Origin: Chitinophagaceae bacterium UBA1953
GTDB taxonomy: Bacteria; Bacteroidota; Bacteroidia; Chitinophagales; Chitinophagaceae
Length of the DNA stretch: 64,000 nucleotides
Direction: 5' to 3'
NCBI GenBank assembly: GCA_002336115.1
Contig: DDEN01000004.1
Coordinates: 1 to 64,000 of the forward strand
Shown here: piece by piece, positions 8,458-17,192 of the stretch
How the letters are laid out: each line of letters starts with the position of its first letter
How positions within the stretch are numbered: the stretch's first letter is position 1
The notes under the pieces: generated by a model
Database searches by the model: none
What the model was told of the DNA's origin: nothing
Seen by the model: only the letters and a program-made list of their open reading frames with translations
Position numbers and translations under genes: made by a program

Positions 8458-8467
8458 CCTATGTCAA
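8454..8467. promoter_or_regulatory. Crp/Fnr-type operator palindrome
   Basis: TTGAC-CTAT-GTCAA is a perfect 5+5 inverted repeat with a 4-base spacer, the form of a Crp/Fnr box. It overlaps the stop codon of the regulator gene and is centred about 43 bases upstream of the start point expected from the -7 element at 8490, the position of a class II activator site. Confidence 0.6.
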
Positions 8468-8489
8468 ATAAGAACGCTCTGTGCTTCTG

Positions 8490-8497
8490 TACATTTG
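8490..8497 (+). promoter_or_regulatory. Bacteroidota -7 promoter element (TACATTTG)
   Basis: TACATTTG matches the TAnnTTTG consensus. No TTG stands at -33, where the Crp/Fnr box is found instead, as expected for an activator-dependent promoter. The next gene downstream is the serine hydrolase at 8831. Confidence 0.5.
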
Positions 8498-8830
8498 CAA
8501 CAGGATATACTGATCAATAAAAATTGAACGGAAATGCGAAGAAATGATCTTGTAATGATATTTTAAAAATTGCCTGAGAATATTAGATGTAGTTCTGTCT
8601 AAAATTTCCTGTTGATGGTAAATGTTTCTTTAAATGCAGTAAATAGAATGAATAACAATATTTAAAGTAACACCAAATAGAAAAAATAAATGCCTTGCAG
8701 ATTTCTGGATGGATGTTCTGTGTTTCATCAGTTAGTTTCAGCTTATTACTGATCTGTAAAAAAAGGAATACAGATGGGTATAGCAACAGGTATGCCGATG
8801 CTTTCTTTAATTCTGCGGGTAAAAATTAAT
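8498..8830 (+). other. Long leader or spacer before serine hydrolase
   Basis: About 330 bases without a convincing gene. A 10-codon ORF at 8534 (MRRNDLVMIF) is the only short frame near the predicted transcript start and may be chance. No strong hairpin seen. Confidence 0.35.
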
Positions 8831-9916
8831 ATGAGAAGAATCATTTTCCTTTTTGTAATCACACCGGTTTTTTTCTATGTATCTGCACAAAAAACGGTTC
8901 AATATTCAGATTCCATCCGGACTTTATATAACATTCCCGAAATCAGTTATGCTGTTGTTGAAGCGAAAGCAATAGTGGAGATTGCGGCATTGGGAAAACA
9001 TTCAATAAACCTTCCTGATACGGCAACACTTAATGACCGGTTTCATCTCGGCTCAAATACCAAAGCAATGACTGCTTTTATTATTGCTGCATATGTTGAA
9101 AGAGGGAAACTGAACTGGAGTACCCGTTTCTTTGATTTATTTCCGGAATGGAAAAAAGGAAGCAATACCGCCTATGCCAACATTACACTTTTAGATTTGC
9201 TTTCGCACAGAGCAGGAATACAACCTTTTCAGGGAGAGGATGATGTTCAGATACCCAACTTTAAAGGAACAGATCAGGAAAGAAGAAAACAGTTTGGCAG
9301 GTTTGCATTAACATTAAATCCTGTAAAGCCCGATGAAAAGAATCCGTTCATTTATTCAAATGCGGGATACACACTTGCTGCATTAATGTTAGAAAGGGTA
9401 ACCGGAAAAAGTTGGGAGCAATTGGTTGAAAAAGTGTTTAATAAAGATTTGAACTTAAATGTAAAATTTTCCTGGCCCGAAAACCAGTTACATAAAGACA
9501 CTTGGGGCCATACTTATGAAGAGAATAAATTAGTACCTGTTTCTTCTGCGAAAGGTGCCCATTTAGATTATACAGAACCGGCTGGAGACTTAAACATAAA
9601 ACTCAAAGACTATATCACGTTCATTCAGCTTAATTTGCAAGGTCTTCAGGGGCAGAATAATTATTTAAAGGCCAAGACTTATAACTATATTCATAAAGGG
9701 GTGGAAAATTATTCACTTGGCTGGTTTAATATATATGAAAACGGAAAAGAACTTTCTGTGCATTCAGGAACAGGGGCATTTACGTATTTTACGATTGTAC
9801 ATATCGACAGGCTTAAAAACATCGCCTATATTATTTTCACTAACTCGTTCAATGATAATACAACCCAGGGTGTAAGGCTTTTAATGAGAAAGTTGAAAGA
9901 AAATCATGGCAGCTAA
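8831..9916 (+). CDS. Exported serine hydrolase, beta-lactamase/class C family
   Basis: This 361-residue protein has a signal peptide (MRRIIFLFVITPVFFYVSAQ) and a serine beta-lactamase-like fold. Ser75 and Lys78 form the SxxK motif (LGSNTKAM), YSN is the second motif (FIYSNAGYTLAALML), and HSGTGAF is the third. Relatives are D-aminopeptidases, esterases and class C-like enzymes, so this need not give drug resistance. The ATG at 8831 is chosen over one at 8774, because it puts the signal peptide first. It may be controlled by the Crp/Fnr box upstream. Confidence 0.85.
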   Translation: MRRIIFLFVITPVFFYVSAQKTVQYSDSIRTLYNIPEISYAVVEAKAIVEIAALGKHSINLPDTATLNDRFHLGSNTKAMTAFIIAAYVERGKLNWSTRFFDLFPEWKKGSNTAYANITLLDLLSHRAGIQPFQGEDDVQIPNFKGTDQERRKQFGRFALTLNPVKPDEKNPFIYSNAGYTLAALMLERVTGKSWEQLVEKVFNKDLNLNVKFSWPENQLHKDTWGHTYEENKLVPVSSAKGAHLDYTEPAGDLNIKLKDYITFIQLNLQGLQGQNNYLKAKTYNYIHKGVENYSLGWFNIYENGKELSVHSGTGAFTYFTIVHIDRLKNIAYIIFTNSFNDNTTQGVRLLMRKLKENHGS

Positions 9917-10183
9917 AGAGCGTGGTTTGTGTTTTTATCCTGCTAGGCGGTATCCTGTTGCACGAAATGGATTGGGTTGATTGTTTTTGCTGAACCGGCA
10001 GCCAATAAAAAACGGGTTAGGTTCACGATACGTTTTTTATTAATATCGGCAAATCCTTAAAATGGCAGATGTTTTTTATGCTCCGGTATATGGAATTTTA
10101 TTTATTAAAGTTCAACTGAAGAAAAATGGATATTAATGTACCTTATCTTGTAAAGCCAGTGTTAAATTCAAAAACAACCTGAC

Positions 10184-10321
10184 ATGCTGGTGAAGAAAGG
10201 TAAAGTTCACGGACTTAAGCCGGTCTTAAACGATATGACGATGATTATTGTTGAACCTGATCTCTGTCACAATCCCTGCAAGGTTACATTCCCAACGGGA
10301 AAATTGTTAATAGAAAATTGA
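10184..10321 (+). CDS. Possible small protein or gene fragment
   Basis: A 45-codon ORF, MLVKKGKVHG through GKLLIEN, contains DLCHNPCK. I do not recognise it. No promoter or start-context signal is visible and it lies in an otherwise decayed stretch, so it is more likely a remnant than a working gene. Confidence 0.2.
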   Translation: MLVKKGKVHGLKPVLNDMTMIIVEPDLCHNPCKVTFPTGKLLIEN

Positions 10322-10382
10322 TATGGAGCATAGAAATGTTTTCAAAAACCAAGTATATTCGTTGGTCACTAAAATATTTGCT

Positions 10383-10469
10383 ATGAAATTAATTTTACCT
10401 ACAGTTCTTTTACTGATTACAGTATTATTACAGGCTCAGCTTATGCTCACCACATCATCTTACACATAA
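10383..10469 (+). pseudogene. Signal-peptide stub of a lost exported protein
   Basis: MKLILPTVLLLITVLLQAQ is a good signal peptide, but the frame stops after 28 residues. Out-of-frame sequence downstream (10470-10630) still reads as protein-like (YTAEVSLISAFCNGVNKYEL), consistent with a frameshifted exported protein gene. Confidence 0.35.
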
Positions 10470-10681
10470 AATTTCAACAATCCTACACCGCAGAGGTTTC
10501 ATTGATATCAGCTTTTTGTAATGGTGTAAACAAATATGAGTTGCCAACTCATGATAGTGTTCAGCTTTTAATCTTTGTTCAACTGATCGTTATCTGGTTC
10601 AATGAAATACTAAGAGCGGAATTTGCATGAATTTTAAATAAAACCATAATTATATTTATTAACATTTAACCAAAACCTGTT

Positions 10682-11989
10682 ATGAAAAAAATATTTACTC
10701 TATTAGTTATTTTAGCTGTTCATTCTTTTTTAGTTGAGGCATTTGCTCAGGGGTCGATAATGGTAGTAAAGGTGGGGGATGGAAGTGCTGCACTCTCCAA
10801 TGCTGCAACAAGTGCCTACCTGCTTGAATATAAAACAGACGGAACACTTCTCAACACTTACGCCTTGCCAACAGTTGTATCAGGTGCCAATCGTATTCTT
10901 ACCCTTTCAGGTACTGCTACTTCGGAGGGGTTAATTACCCGTTCAGATGACAAGCGATACATTTTAATGGCTGGCTATGATGCAGCTCCCGGCACAGCAA
11001 CTGTAAATACTACAACCTCTGCTGCTGTAAACAGGGTAGTTGGCCGAATGGATGCAAGTGGTAATATTGATGTAACCACAGCACTGACTGATTATGCAAG
11101 CGCCGGTAACCCACGTTCAGTAGTATCAACTGATGGTTCTGTTTTCTGGGTCAGTGGTTCAAACGTAGGTGTCAGGTATGCAACCCTTGGTGCAACAACA
11201 TCGGTTCAGGTAGAAAGTGCTTTTACGAACACAAGGTATCTTAATATTTTCGGTGGACAGCTTTATACCACTTCAGGTTCCACTGGTATAAGGATTGCAA
11301 CGGTAGGGACTGGTCTTCCCACAAGTACCGGTCAAACAGTTACTAATCTTACCGGCATTCCCACTGCCACAGGAAGTCCTTATGGTTTTTTCTTTGCCGA
11401 CCTGTCTGCAAGCGTTCCGGGATATGATGTATTGTATATTGCCAATGATGATGCAACTGGTTTACAAAAATACTCTTTCGATGGTACTACCTGGGTCAGT
11501 AATGGTAACATTGCAGTCAGTGTAAGAGGGTTAGCAGCTTATGTAACAGGAACAGATGTTACATTTTTTGCCACAACAAATACATCAAGTGCCAATTCAA
11601 TTGTTACACTTACTGATGCAAGTGGTTATAATGGCACCCTTACCGGAACTCCGGTTACCATTGCCACCGCACCGACTAATACTGCTTTTCGTGGTATTGC
11701 TCTTGCTCCTGAAACAATTGTTACTGGAATCAATACTCCGAATAAGTCAAAAGAAATATCTATTTATCCCAACCCAGCTCGTTCCTTTTTTACTATTTCA
11801 CTTCCTGACGAAATCTCTAATTACCAATCTCAGATTTCTGTTTATGATGTAATGGGAAGAGTACAGTTTACGGATAAAATTGTAAATACCAACTTGTACA
11901 CTGTAAATCAGGTTCTTTCTCCCGGGGTTTATTTTGTAAAAGTTATTGCTGGTCGTAACGTATATCAGCAGAAATTGGTAGTACAGTAA
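10682..11989 (+). CDS. Secreted protein with T9SS type A C-terminal sorting domain
   Basis: This 435-residue protein has a signal peptide ending in EAFAQ and a long Thr/Ser/Gly/Ala-rich beta-strand body that suggests a beta-propeller (repeated short blades such as YILMAGYDAAPGTA and VFWVSGSNVGVRYAT). The C-terminal domain (from about residue 360, ISIYPNPARSFFTISLP, then VYDVMGRV and SPGVYFVKVIAGRNVYQQKL) is a type A sorting signal for the type IX secretion system. The protein is expected to cross the outer membrane and be released or attached to the surface. The function of the body is unknown. A terminator follows at 12075. Confidence 0.88.
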   Translation: MKKIFTLLVILAVHSFLVEAFAQGSIMVVKVGDGSAALSNAATSAYLLEYKTDGTLLNTYALPTVVSGANRILTLSGTATSEGLITRSDDKRYILMAGYDAAPGTATVNTTTSAAVNRVVGRMDASGNIDVTTALTDYASAGNPRSVVSTDGSVFWVSGSNVGVRYATLGATTSVQVESAFTNTRYLNIFGGQLYTTSGSTGIRIATVGTGLPTSTGQTVTNLTGIPTATGSPYGFFFADLSASVPGYDVLYIANDDATGLQKYSFDGTTWVSNGNIAVSVRGLAAYVTGTDVTFFATTNTSSANSIVTLTDASGYNGTLTGTPVTIATAPTNTAFRGIALAPETIVTGINTPNKSKEISIYPNPARSFFTISLPDEISNYQSQISVYDVMGRVQFTDKIVNTNLYTVNQVLSPGVYFVKVIAGRNVYQQKLVVQ

Positions 11990-12074
11990 TTTGACTCGTC
12001 TTTCTTATTGGTGGTATCCTTGTCAACCGATAAAAAATATTGATGAATGATCTTTAAGAGAGATTGTTCAAAAT

Positions 12075-12110
12075 AAGAAAGCCCTTGCTGATTATAGCGA
12101 GGGCTTTCTT
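12075..12110 (+). terminator. Rho-independent terminator after T9SS cargo gene
   Basis: Arms AAGAAAGCCCT and AGGGCTTTCTT form a strong hairpin 86 bases after the stop codon; A-rich and T-rich arms could serve both directions. Confidence 0.75.
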
Positions 12111-12224
12111 ATGTGAATTGAAATCTTGCTTAACTTTCAACTGCGGTGTACGTGTTGTTGGCTGGGCGAACGTCAACGGAGAAAATCATTTTGATAAATG
12201 CAAATTCATTTTAGACTTACAATA

Positions 12225-12593
12225 ATGAAAAACAGGTATATATTTTTTATGGGACTTGTATTCTCATTGATTGTAATGTTTTTTATTGCTGGCAATTCGG
12301 AAGGGAAAGATATAAATGCTATTTCAATGTATTATGTTGTTTTCTTAATTCCTGTTATTGTACTCTCCTTATTGAATGTTGTTTTTCTTATGCTAATCAG
12401 CTTTATAAAAAAGCGAAGCATTCAGTTGTTAGCAAGTTTCTTCCCAATGAGCATCTGTATAATTTTGTGTCAATTTAAAGCGCTTACAATTCCGGTTATT
12501 GATGGAAATTTAGTTTTTCTGGCACTAACCGGAGCTATAGCTTTAGGAATTACAAATGTAATTTGGGCAATGAACATTTATTCAAGGAGATGA
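12225..12593 (+). CDS. Small integral membrane protein of unknown function
   Basis: This 122-residue protein has about four membrane segments (near residues 5-23, 34-58, 69-88 and 94-116) and is not recognised. The ATG at 12225 (MKNRYIFFMGL) is preferred to one at 12198, because a basic residue then precedes the first hydrophobic segment directly. It stands alone between the terminator at 12110 and a minus-strand cytochrome gene. Confidence 0.45.
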   Translation: MKNRYIFFMGLVFSLIVMFFIAGNSEGKDINAISMYYVVFLIPVIVLSLLNVVFLMLISFIKKRSIQLLASFFPMSICIILCQFKALTIPVIDGNLVFLALTGAIALGITNVIWAMNIYSRR

Positions 12594-12745
12594 ATTCATT
12601 TATTCTTGCTTTCTTATAGTTTTTGATTTCTTACGGGGTAGTATCCTTACCAACCGGAATATCACAGACTTGATTGACAGCAGCCGATAAGAAAATAAAT
12701 AAATATGATGTGTGGTTATGAGATAAAGGCCGATAAAGAAATATT

Positions 12746-13693
12746 TTATTCTTTGTTTCCTTGTGATTCTTTTTCTGCGGGGTGACGTTTTCCATTAATT
12801 GATTTTATATACGCAATAATCTTTCCTGCCTGCTCAGGTGTAATTGTATATTTCCATGAAATCATTCCTTTGTCAGGGACACCCTCAATAATTGTATGTA
12901 AAATGTTTTCTATTGTACTTCCATGTAACCAGTAATTATCTCTGAAGTTTGGACCAATTGATCCCTGACCTTCATCTCCATGACATACGCTGCATGTTTG
13001 GTTAAAAAGTTTTTTTCCTTCATTTATGATGTCTTTGTTTTTACTTATTGAAAATTTGTTAAGGTCACTTTCTTTGTCGGCGATCTGTATTTGCCATTTT
13101 TTTAGTATTTCTTCATTCTGTTGCAGAAAGATTTTACTTTGAATTGAATCCTGTTTCTTTTTCTCTGTACTTGAAGGAATTTGCTGAATGAAAATGACAA
13201 GAGGGATTATTTCCTTATTGCTGATATTATCAATAAGTTGATTTATTGGTTCTGTGCTTTTTTCAAATGTGCTTAATTCATAAGCTAAATTCTGATAAAG
13301 TTTTGTTGTGTCAGAAAGTATATTGTTATTATGCTGAGATGCTAATTCAAATAATTTAGTCTTGCTTATTTCCTGATAACCTAAGTGTTTAAAGCGAGGC
13401 ATTTTACTTTCTGGTATCACACTTTCGGGGTCAAGGATATGCATAACATGCCAAGTGTTTGGAGATTTTCCACCTTGTCCATCAAGACTGATTTTGTCTG
13501 TTTCCGAAAATGACAATGTATGGCAACGGTTACATTTTCCCCTGTTAAAAACATACTCGCCGTATAATGCAAGAATGTCTTTTATACTATCAGATTTTAT
13601 ATAATTAGTTGAAATGTTTTTGTGTGCGGGTAATGTAAAGGAGGTGACAATTACTGCAATTGTAATAATGAAAATTGTCAATAATTTTTTCAT
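12746..13693 (-). CDS. Diheme cytochrome c with CcoO-like and CcoP-like segments
   Basis: This 315-residue protein has a signal peptide (residues 1-22) and two haem c sites, CNRCH at 54-58 and CSVCH at 234-238. The first domain continues NTWHVMHILDPESVIPESKMPR, like the mono-haem CcoO subunit of cbb3 oxidase. The second reads GPNFRDNYWLHGST, then GMISWKYTITP and IAYIKSINGKRHP, like the C-terminal haem domain of CcoP. No CcoN or other oxidase subunit is adjacent. It lies next to the GMC dehydrogenase operon on the same strand, so it may accept electrons from that enzyme. A periplasmic or membrane-tethered electron carrier is the safest call. Confidence 0.75.
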   Translation of the reverse strand: MKKLLTIFIITIAVIVTSFTLPAHKNISTNYIKSDSIKDILALYGEYVFNRGKCNRCHTLSFSETDKISLDGQGGKSPNTWHVMHILDPESVIPESKMPRFKHLGYQEISKTKLFELASQHNNNILSDTTKLYQNLAYELSTFEKSTEPINQLIDNISNKEIIPLVIFIQQIPSSTEKKKQDSIQSKIFLQQNEEILKKWQIQIADKESDLNKFSISKNKDIINEGKKLFNQTCSVCHGDEGQGSIGPNFRDNYWLHGSTIENILHTIIEGVPDKGMISWKYTITPEQAGKIIAYIKSINGKRHPAEKESQGNKE

Positions 13694-13823
13694 ATAGTTA
13701 ATTACGAAGTCTTAGGTTGAAAATTCGTCCAGCACTAAGTTATATAAATGATTTCTGTGCTTCAGACTTTTTATAAATAAGTTATTACAGTATATCTATT
13801 TTTCTAAACATTTCCCTTCCTTC

Positions 13824-13905
13824 ACCGCCGAGTCTTCCCAAGAAATTCTTCAGGCGAAGTGTCAGAAGGGTATGTGTGCAGGTTTTGTGGCACTCGCCGT
13901 ATTAC
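13824..13905 (+). repeat. Palindromic intergenic repeat, copy P1
   Basis: This copy starts CGCCGAGTCTTCCCAAG, passes CAGGCGAAGTGTC, and ends GGCACTCGCCGTATTAC. It aligns along its length with 51721-51810 and, on the other strand, with 13919-13982. Its terminal GAGTC and the ACTCGCC end give each copy partial self-complementarity. Confidence 0.65.
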
Positions 13906-13918
13906 AGCGGAGTATCTT

Positions 13919-13982
13919 CATAGTGCGGCGAGTTGTGCGGCCAATGCGCAGCCCATCAGCACAGACATCGCCTATGAATAAT
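13919..13982 (-). repeat. Palindromic intergenic repeat, copy P2 (inverted)
   Basis: Read on the minus strand it gives AGGCGATGTCTGTGC, then GCATTGGCCGCAC and AACTCGCCGCAC, nearly identical to the 51721-51810 copy. With P1 it forms an inverted pair in the 321-base spacer between the GMC and cytochrome genes. The rest of that spacer (13694-13823) is AT-rich with nothing recognisable. Confidence 0.65.
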
Positions 13983-14014
13983 GGCTTTGAAAACCTTCAG
14001 GGGTTAATCACACT

Positions 14015-15721
14015 TTAAATCTTCCCTTTCTTTAATTCCTTCACTGCATAATCGCATGCTCTTGCAGTAAGTGCCATGTAGGTAAGCGATGGGTTTTGGC
14101 AGGGCGATGATACCATGCATGATCCATCGGTAACAAACAGGTTTCTGATATCATGCGATTGGTTCCATTTATTCAGTACAGAAGTTTTTGGATCATTGCC
14201 CATACGTGCTGTACCCATTTCATGTATCACACTTCCCGGAATCATACCATAATCAAATGGCTTAACCCAATCAAGTTCTGCAGCCTGTAGCATTTCAACT
14301 GCTGTATCCTGCATATCCTTGCGCATCTTCTTTTCATTTTCGCCATACTCCATTGATAGAACGGGCAGGGCTAATCCCCATTTATCTTTTTTATCGGCAC
14401 TCAGACTTACTGTGTTTTTATAATCGGGTAATGTTTCGCCATACGCTTCAAAATACGCATGCCAGTCGCCTGGCTTGCATAAATTCTCTTTCCATTCTGC
14501 ACCAATGCCTGCTGCACCAAAACCACGTGTCCAGTCGTTACGGTCGGTGTAGTTTTCAAAACCAAAACCACGCAGGTAAGCCTGGTCGTTTTTTGTTACG
14601 TTGCGGAAGCGGGGCACATATACACTTGCCGGCCGCTGACCATAATAGAAACTGTTCTTTAATCCGCTGTAGCCACCAGTTGCACCAATTGCTGCATGAT
14701 GATCCATAAGGTAATGACCAAGCACGCCACTGCTGTTGGCAAGTCCGTTAGGAAATTCCTTTGTTTTTGACTGCAGCAATATCTGTGTAGTGCCAATAGT
14801 TGATGCGTTGAGAAAAACAAGCTTTGCAAAAAACTCAATGCTTTGTTTAGTTTCTGTATCAATCACCCTTACACCTTTCAGCTTGTTGGTTTTATTATCG
14901 TAGATAAGACTTTCAACAATGGAGTATGGGCGAATAGTAAGTTTGCCTGTTTTAGCAGCATCGGGCAATGCGCCTGCGTTGCTTGAGTAAGGTGCGCCGT
15001 ATGGGCAACCCCTGTGACAAAGATTGCGGCTGTGGCAGCGGTAACGGCCGTTATGGTCTGCCGTTAGTATGGCCATGCGCCCGATGATTAAATCACGTTC
15101 GGGAAACTTCTTCCTCAGTCGTTCACGGATGTGTTTTTCAAAACTGTTCATTTCAAATGGAGGCAGAAATTTTCCATCAGGAATATTGGCAATTCCATCT
15201 TTATTACCGCTGATGCCGATATACGATTCAATATAACTGTACCACTGCTCAATATCTTTATAACGGATGGGCCAGTCAATACCAATTCCTTCTTTGAGGT
15301 TGGCTTCAAAATCAAGATCACTTAAACGGTAACAATGTTTCGACCATAATAGGGACCGACCGCCTACCTGGTAACCACGATACCATGTAAACGGTTTATC
15401 CTGCACGTATGGATGATCTCTGTCTTTTACCAGGAAATCCTTACTGTCCTGCCCAAAGAGGTACAATGTTTTCTGAATTTCATATTGCTTTTCTTCTTCC
15501 ATACTTACCATGTTGCGTAGTGGAAGTTCCCATGGATCGAGCATAGCAGTGGGATAATCTTTCATGTGTACCACCATGCGGCCACGTTCAAGCACCAGTA
15601 CCTTCAAACCTTTTTGTGTAAGCTCTTTGGCTGCAATGCCGCCGGTGATACCTGAACCGATGACGATGGCATCGTATGTATTTTCGATTGTGCCTTTACC
15701 TGAAATAAAAACGTTTTCCAT
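14015..15721 (-). CDS. GMC-family FAD-dependent oxidoreductase
   Basis: This 568-residue flavoprotein has an N-terminal Rossmann FAD motif (VIGSGITGGIAAKEL, residues 20-34, then LVLERG) and the GMC C-terminal catalytic region with HEMGTARMG and NPSLTYMALTARA. A cysteine-bearing stretch (CHSRNLCHRGCPYGAPY) is typical of the membrane-associated gluconate/sugar dehydrogenase branch. It likely oxidises a sugar or polyol in the periplasm and passes electrons to a c-type cytochrome. The subunit-3-like gene ends 11 bases upstream on the same strand, so the two form an operon. The substrate is not defined by sequence. Confidence 0.9.
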   Translation of the reverse strand: MENVFISGKGTIENTYDAIVIGSGITGGIAAKELTQKGLKVLVLERGRMVVHMKDYPTAMLDPWELPLRNMVSMEEEKQYEIQKTLYLFGQDSKDFLVKDRDHPYVQDKPFTWYRGYQVGGRSLLWSKHCYRLSDLDFEANLKEGIGIDWPIRYKDIEQWYSYIESYIGISGNKDGIANIPDGKFLPPFEMNSFEKHIRERLRKKFPERDLIIGRMAILTADHNGRYRCHSRNLCHRGCPYGAPYSSNAGALPDAAKTGKLTIRPYSIVESLIYDNKTNKLKGVRVIDTETKQSIEFFAKLVFLNASTIGTTQILLQSKTKEFPNGLANSSGVLGHYLMDHHAAIGATGGYSGLKNSFYYGQRPASVYVPRFRNVTKNDQAYLRGFGFENYTDRNDWTRGFGAAGIGAEWKENLCKPGDWHAYFEAYGETLPDYKNTVSLSADKKDKWGLALPVLSMEYGENEKKMRKDMQDTAVEMLQAAELDWVKPFDYGMIPGSVIHEMGTARMGNDPKTSVLNKWNQSHDIRNLFVTDGSCMVSSPCQNPSLTYMALTARACDYAVKELKKGKI

Positions 15722-15732
15722 AAAGCTGAATG

Positions 15733-16278
15733 TTAGAAATGGAGATTGGTTTTTCCGTAGTTAAGTGTGTTGCTGTCCATTGGTATTTCGCCTTTGTAAG
15801 CATCGGGTACTTTTACATAGTTACTGGCTTTTGTTGTTCCTTCTTTTGATGTAAAGAAACCAATCATGGTAAAGCGCTTGAGTGTTTTAAACCATGCATA
15901 GTTTTTGTCTTTGGTAAATGCTTTCTTATCAACATCAACTACAAACTGTGTTTTATCAGTTGCTTCGCTGAAGCTTTTGCTTATTTGTGAAAGCCCATCG
16001 TGTATGAGTTGTTGCTGATCATTGTCCATACATTGCCTGAACACCTGGTCGAGAAATACCTGTGTGTTTACCTGCGATGCAGAAGCTGTTTTTGTTGCAG
16101 GGATAATGATGTCGATGAGTTCTGTAACAAGTTTGTATTCTTCGGTACTGAAAAAAACCGGATTGTAACTGCTCATGTCTTTATTTGTCCAACTGCTTAA
16201 AAAACTGGAAAGTACAGAAGGAAAGAGTACATGGCCGGAAACAAGCCCGAGTGATTTAACTGCGTCACGCCGGTTCAT
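15733..16278 (-). CDS. Gluconate 2-dehydrogenase subunit 3-like protein
   Basis: This 181-residue protein has an N-terminal Tat-like signal (MNRRDAVKSLGLVSG) and a helical body (YKLVTELIDIIIPATKTASA and VFLDQVFRQC) typical of the small subunit of GMC dehydrogenases. That subunit often supplies the Tat signal for export of the complex. The ATG at 16278 is chosen because the upstream extension to 16401 would bury the signal. It is the first gene of the two-gene operon with the GMC oxidoreductase. Confidence 0.82.
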   Translation of the reverse strand: MNRRDAVKSLGLVSGHVLFPSVLSSFLSSWTNKDMSSYNPVFFSTEEYKLVTELIDIIIPATKTASASQVNTQVFLDQVFRQCMDNDQQQLIHDGLSQISKSFSEATDKTQFVVDVDKKAFTKDKNYAWFKTLKRFTMIGFFTSKEGTTKASNYVKVPDAYKGEIPMDSNTLNYGKTNLHF

Positions 16279-16488
16279 TGCAAGTAATTGTAAAGGTGAT
16301 GATTTGAAAATTGATGCATTAAGGTAGGTGAATCGGGAACAGAAAAAAAATAATATGTGGATGGTGTATTGAACTTTTTTCTTTGTGGCAACCGGTACCA
16401 TAATAGAAATACTAAATCTTTAAAGATGACTTTTCATTTGTAAACAAATTTTTATATATGGAGAAAAAGTAATTATTTTAAAATAAAA

Positions 16489-17124
16489 ATGGCAAAACAG
16501 TTTGGCGAAACAGTTGAAGGGTATTCTATTCCGGTATTGAATGAGCGTGAAATACGGGCGGCTGCAGGGATTTTGTTTTTCTTTACATTCCTTTCACTTA
16601 TGTTCATCATTTTCAAAGGCAACTTTTTAATGATTAAATATGTGATTGTGGTTTTTATGCTTGATTTTATTATTCGTGTATTTGTTTCGCCAAAATATTC
16701 GCCAACCCTTATTATTTCACGGCTGATTGTTAGCAGGCAAACTCCCGAATATGTTGGTGCGGCACAAAAGAAGTTTGCATGGATTATTGGTGTATTGCTT
16801 TCTTCCACCATGTTTGTGCTGATGGTGCTGGTTAATTCGTACAGCATTGTTACCGGCCTTATCTGTTTGGTTTGTCTTATTTTCTTGTTTTTTGAATCAG
16901 TATTCGGTATCTGTCTCGGTTGTCTTTTTTATAATATGGTTTATAAAGAAAAAGCACAACACTGTCCTGGTGAAATCTGCAAAGTAAAAGACCGGCATGA
17001 AATTCAGAAAATTTCAGTGGTGCAGATTGTAATTGTTTTTGCAATGATTGCTTTTGTAGTATTATTAGCATTGCTGATGAATGATTTTTTTAGCATAAAG
17101 CCTCATGATCTTTTCGGGGCTTAA
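16489..17124 (+). CDS. DUF4395 family membrane protein
   Basis: This 211-residue protein matches DUF4395. After a short N-terminus (GETVEGYSIPVLNEREIRAAAGI) come membrane segments near residues 30-48, 51-66, 105-122 and 127-150, with a conserved-looking FFESVFGICLGCLFY, then a C-terminal segment near 178-198. The paired cysteines in GICLGC may have a redox or thiol role, and some DUF4395 proteins occur with thioredoxin-like partners; no such partner is adjacent here. It is transcribed divergently from the dehydrogenase operon. Confidence 0.8.
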   Translation: MAKQFGETVEGYSIPVLNEREIRAAAGILFFFTFLSLMFIIFKGNFLMIKYVIVVFMLDFIIRVFVSPKYSPTLIISRLIVSRQTPEYVGAAQKKFAWIIGVLLSSTMFVLMVLVNSYSIVTGLICLVCLIFLFFESVFGICLGCLFYNMVYKEKAQHCPGEICKVKDRHEIQKISVVQIVIVFAMIAFVVLLALLMNDFFSIKPHDLFGA

Positions 17125-17192
17125 GAAATGAACCATTCCTGTACTAATAAGGCAGGGAATATTTTTAGCTTAAAGCCGCATATTGGCTTTGC

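Larger units (their letters stand above)
9917..10681. other. Decayed intergenic region
   Basis: No full gene is visible in this 765-base stretch. It contains a 45-codon plus-strand ORF (10184-10321), a signal-peptide stub (10383-10469) and, on the minus strand between about 9945 and 10050, a frame reading FADINKKRIVNLTRF and onward that looks protein-like but is short. A short GGTATCCT element just after the serine hydrolase stop recurs at 12013 and 12640. The impression is of several genes in late decay. Confidence 0.4.
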
